Source of the DNA: Paralithodes platypus
Taxonomy: Eukaryota; Arthropoda; Malacostraca; Decapoda; Lithodidae
Direction: 5' to 3'
Assembly (NCBI GenBank): GCA_032716605.1
Contig: CM064509.1
Span: 39,962,924-40,026,923, forward strand
DNA: 64,000 nucleotides
Position 1 is the first letter of the stretch. Each line of letters starts with the position of its first letter. The notes under the pieces are model-generated. The model did not search any database, was not told where the DNA came from, and saw nothing but the letters and a program-made list of their open reading frames with translations. Position numbers and translations under genes: made by a program. Of this stretch, positions 63,528 to 64,000 are shown piece by piece.

Positions 63528-63604
63528 ATACCCAGGGCGGGAATCGAACCCGGGACCCTTGGGTACGAGGCAGACACCTTACCAGTTAGACCAATAGAGA
63601 TATC
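63528..63604 (-). repeat. tRNA-like sequence (SINE head or pseudogene)
   Basis: Minus strand: TTGGTCTAACTGGTAAGG (A-box-like) and GGGTTCGATTCCCG (B box). Acceptor and anticodon stems do not pair properly. Confidence 0.55.
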
Positions 63605-63689
63605 TCACTTGACCTGGTCGGCTCAAGTATATTTCCGCATCTTGCTCAGTTTAGGCTAACCAATTTTTACTGACTTTACATCTGGCGTC

Positions 63690-63965
63690 CGGCAATAGAT
63701 AGATAATAACACCCAACACGTCGCACCAGATAGTGTTAAGTCAAGAATAGCTGTTACAACTATTTGCGAAGGCAATATTATAACTCCTTTAATAAGGTGA
63801 CACCTTTTTAATGTTATTCTGGTTATCATTAGTTGGTTTTCTTCAGCTGGAGAAGGGCCTATGGAAGCCAAAAGGTTAAGGTTTTTAACCTTTTTTATTC
63901 CCAAAGGCTCTTCCTAAGTTGAATACAACCACCCAGTGATAGTCAGAATAATATTAAAGGCATCA
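63690..63965. mobile_element. RTE tail scrap and a decayed MITE related to 48893-49105
   Basis: GGCGTCCGGCAATAGATAGA is the (GATA)n tail. TCTTCCTAAGTTGAATACAA and ATAGTCAGAATAATA resemble the right half of the 213-bp MITE. Confidence 0.45.
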
Positions 63966-64000
63966 AAGTTTGTGCACCTACGATGAGACACTATCATAAA

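Noticed and set aside
63528..63604. Functional tRNA gene
   Set aside because: A and B boxes are present but the acceptor stem does not pair and the anticodon arm is not well formed.

Overview
This window looks like nuclear DNA from an arthropod, most likely a decapod crustacean. That is an inference from four things: very long introns packed with young transposons, interstitial TTAGG/CCTAA blocks (the arthropod telomere unit), BEL/Pao and jockey/RTE-type retroelement pieces, and abundant TAGGCCTA motifs. Nothing suggests a prokaryote, plasmid or virus.

Two host genes can be assembled from splice sites and reading phase. On the minus strand, three 5' exons (11063-10939, 9162-8984, 4459-4217) encode the first 182 residues of a two-helix membrane protein that resembles TMEM209 of the nuclear envelope; the rest lies beyond the left edge. 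On the plus strand, eleven exons between 33503 and 60131 join in phase into an 807-residue protein with an N-terminal BED-like finger, low-complexity linkers and ten C2H2 zinc fingers. The two genes are divergent, about 22 kb apart.

Almost everything else is mobile DNA. 1-3770 holds two BEL/Pao remnants head to head. 4452-8376 holds a tRNA-derived SINE, a LINE 3' end, several copies of a (CAA)n-tailed SINE and a Tigger-like element. 8622-19355 is RTE remnants, MITEs and long inverted repeats with telomere-like cores. 19360-23600 is a frameshifted LINE with RNase H. 24359-30381 is a four-level nest of retrotransposons inside a 10-bp target duplication. 30941-33142 holds two inverted-repeat structures just upstream of the zinc-finger gene, one with arms of about 750 bp. 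The zinc-finger introns carry further LINEs, SINEs, Tigger-like elements, many TTAA-flanked MITEs and a 43-bp minisatellite of about 25 copies. 60.7-64 kb is mostly degenerate repeats.

The most informative biology is how these elements meet the genes: MITE or SINE ends within a few bases of TMEM209-like splice sites, a duplicated splice donor in the zinc-finger gene, a copied exon fragment split by a MITE, and MITE insertions whose removal at TTAA would exactly restore an interrupted reading frame. I see no operon-like or defence-like system. Novelty here is at the level of transposon families and splice-site evolution.
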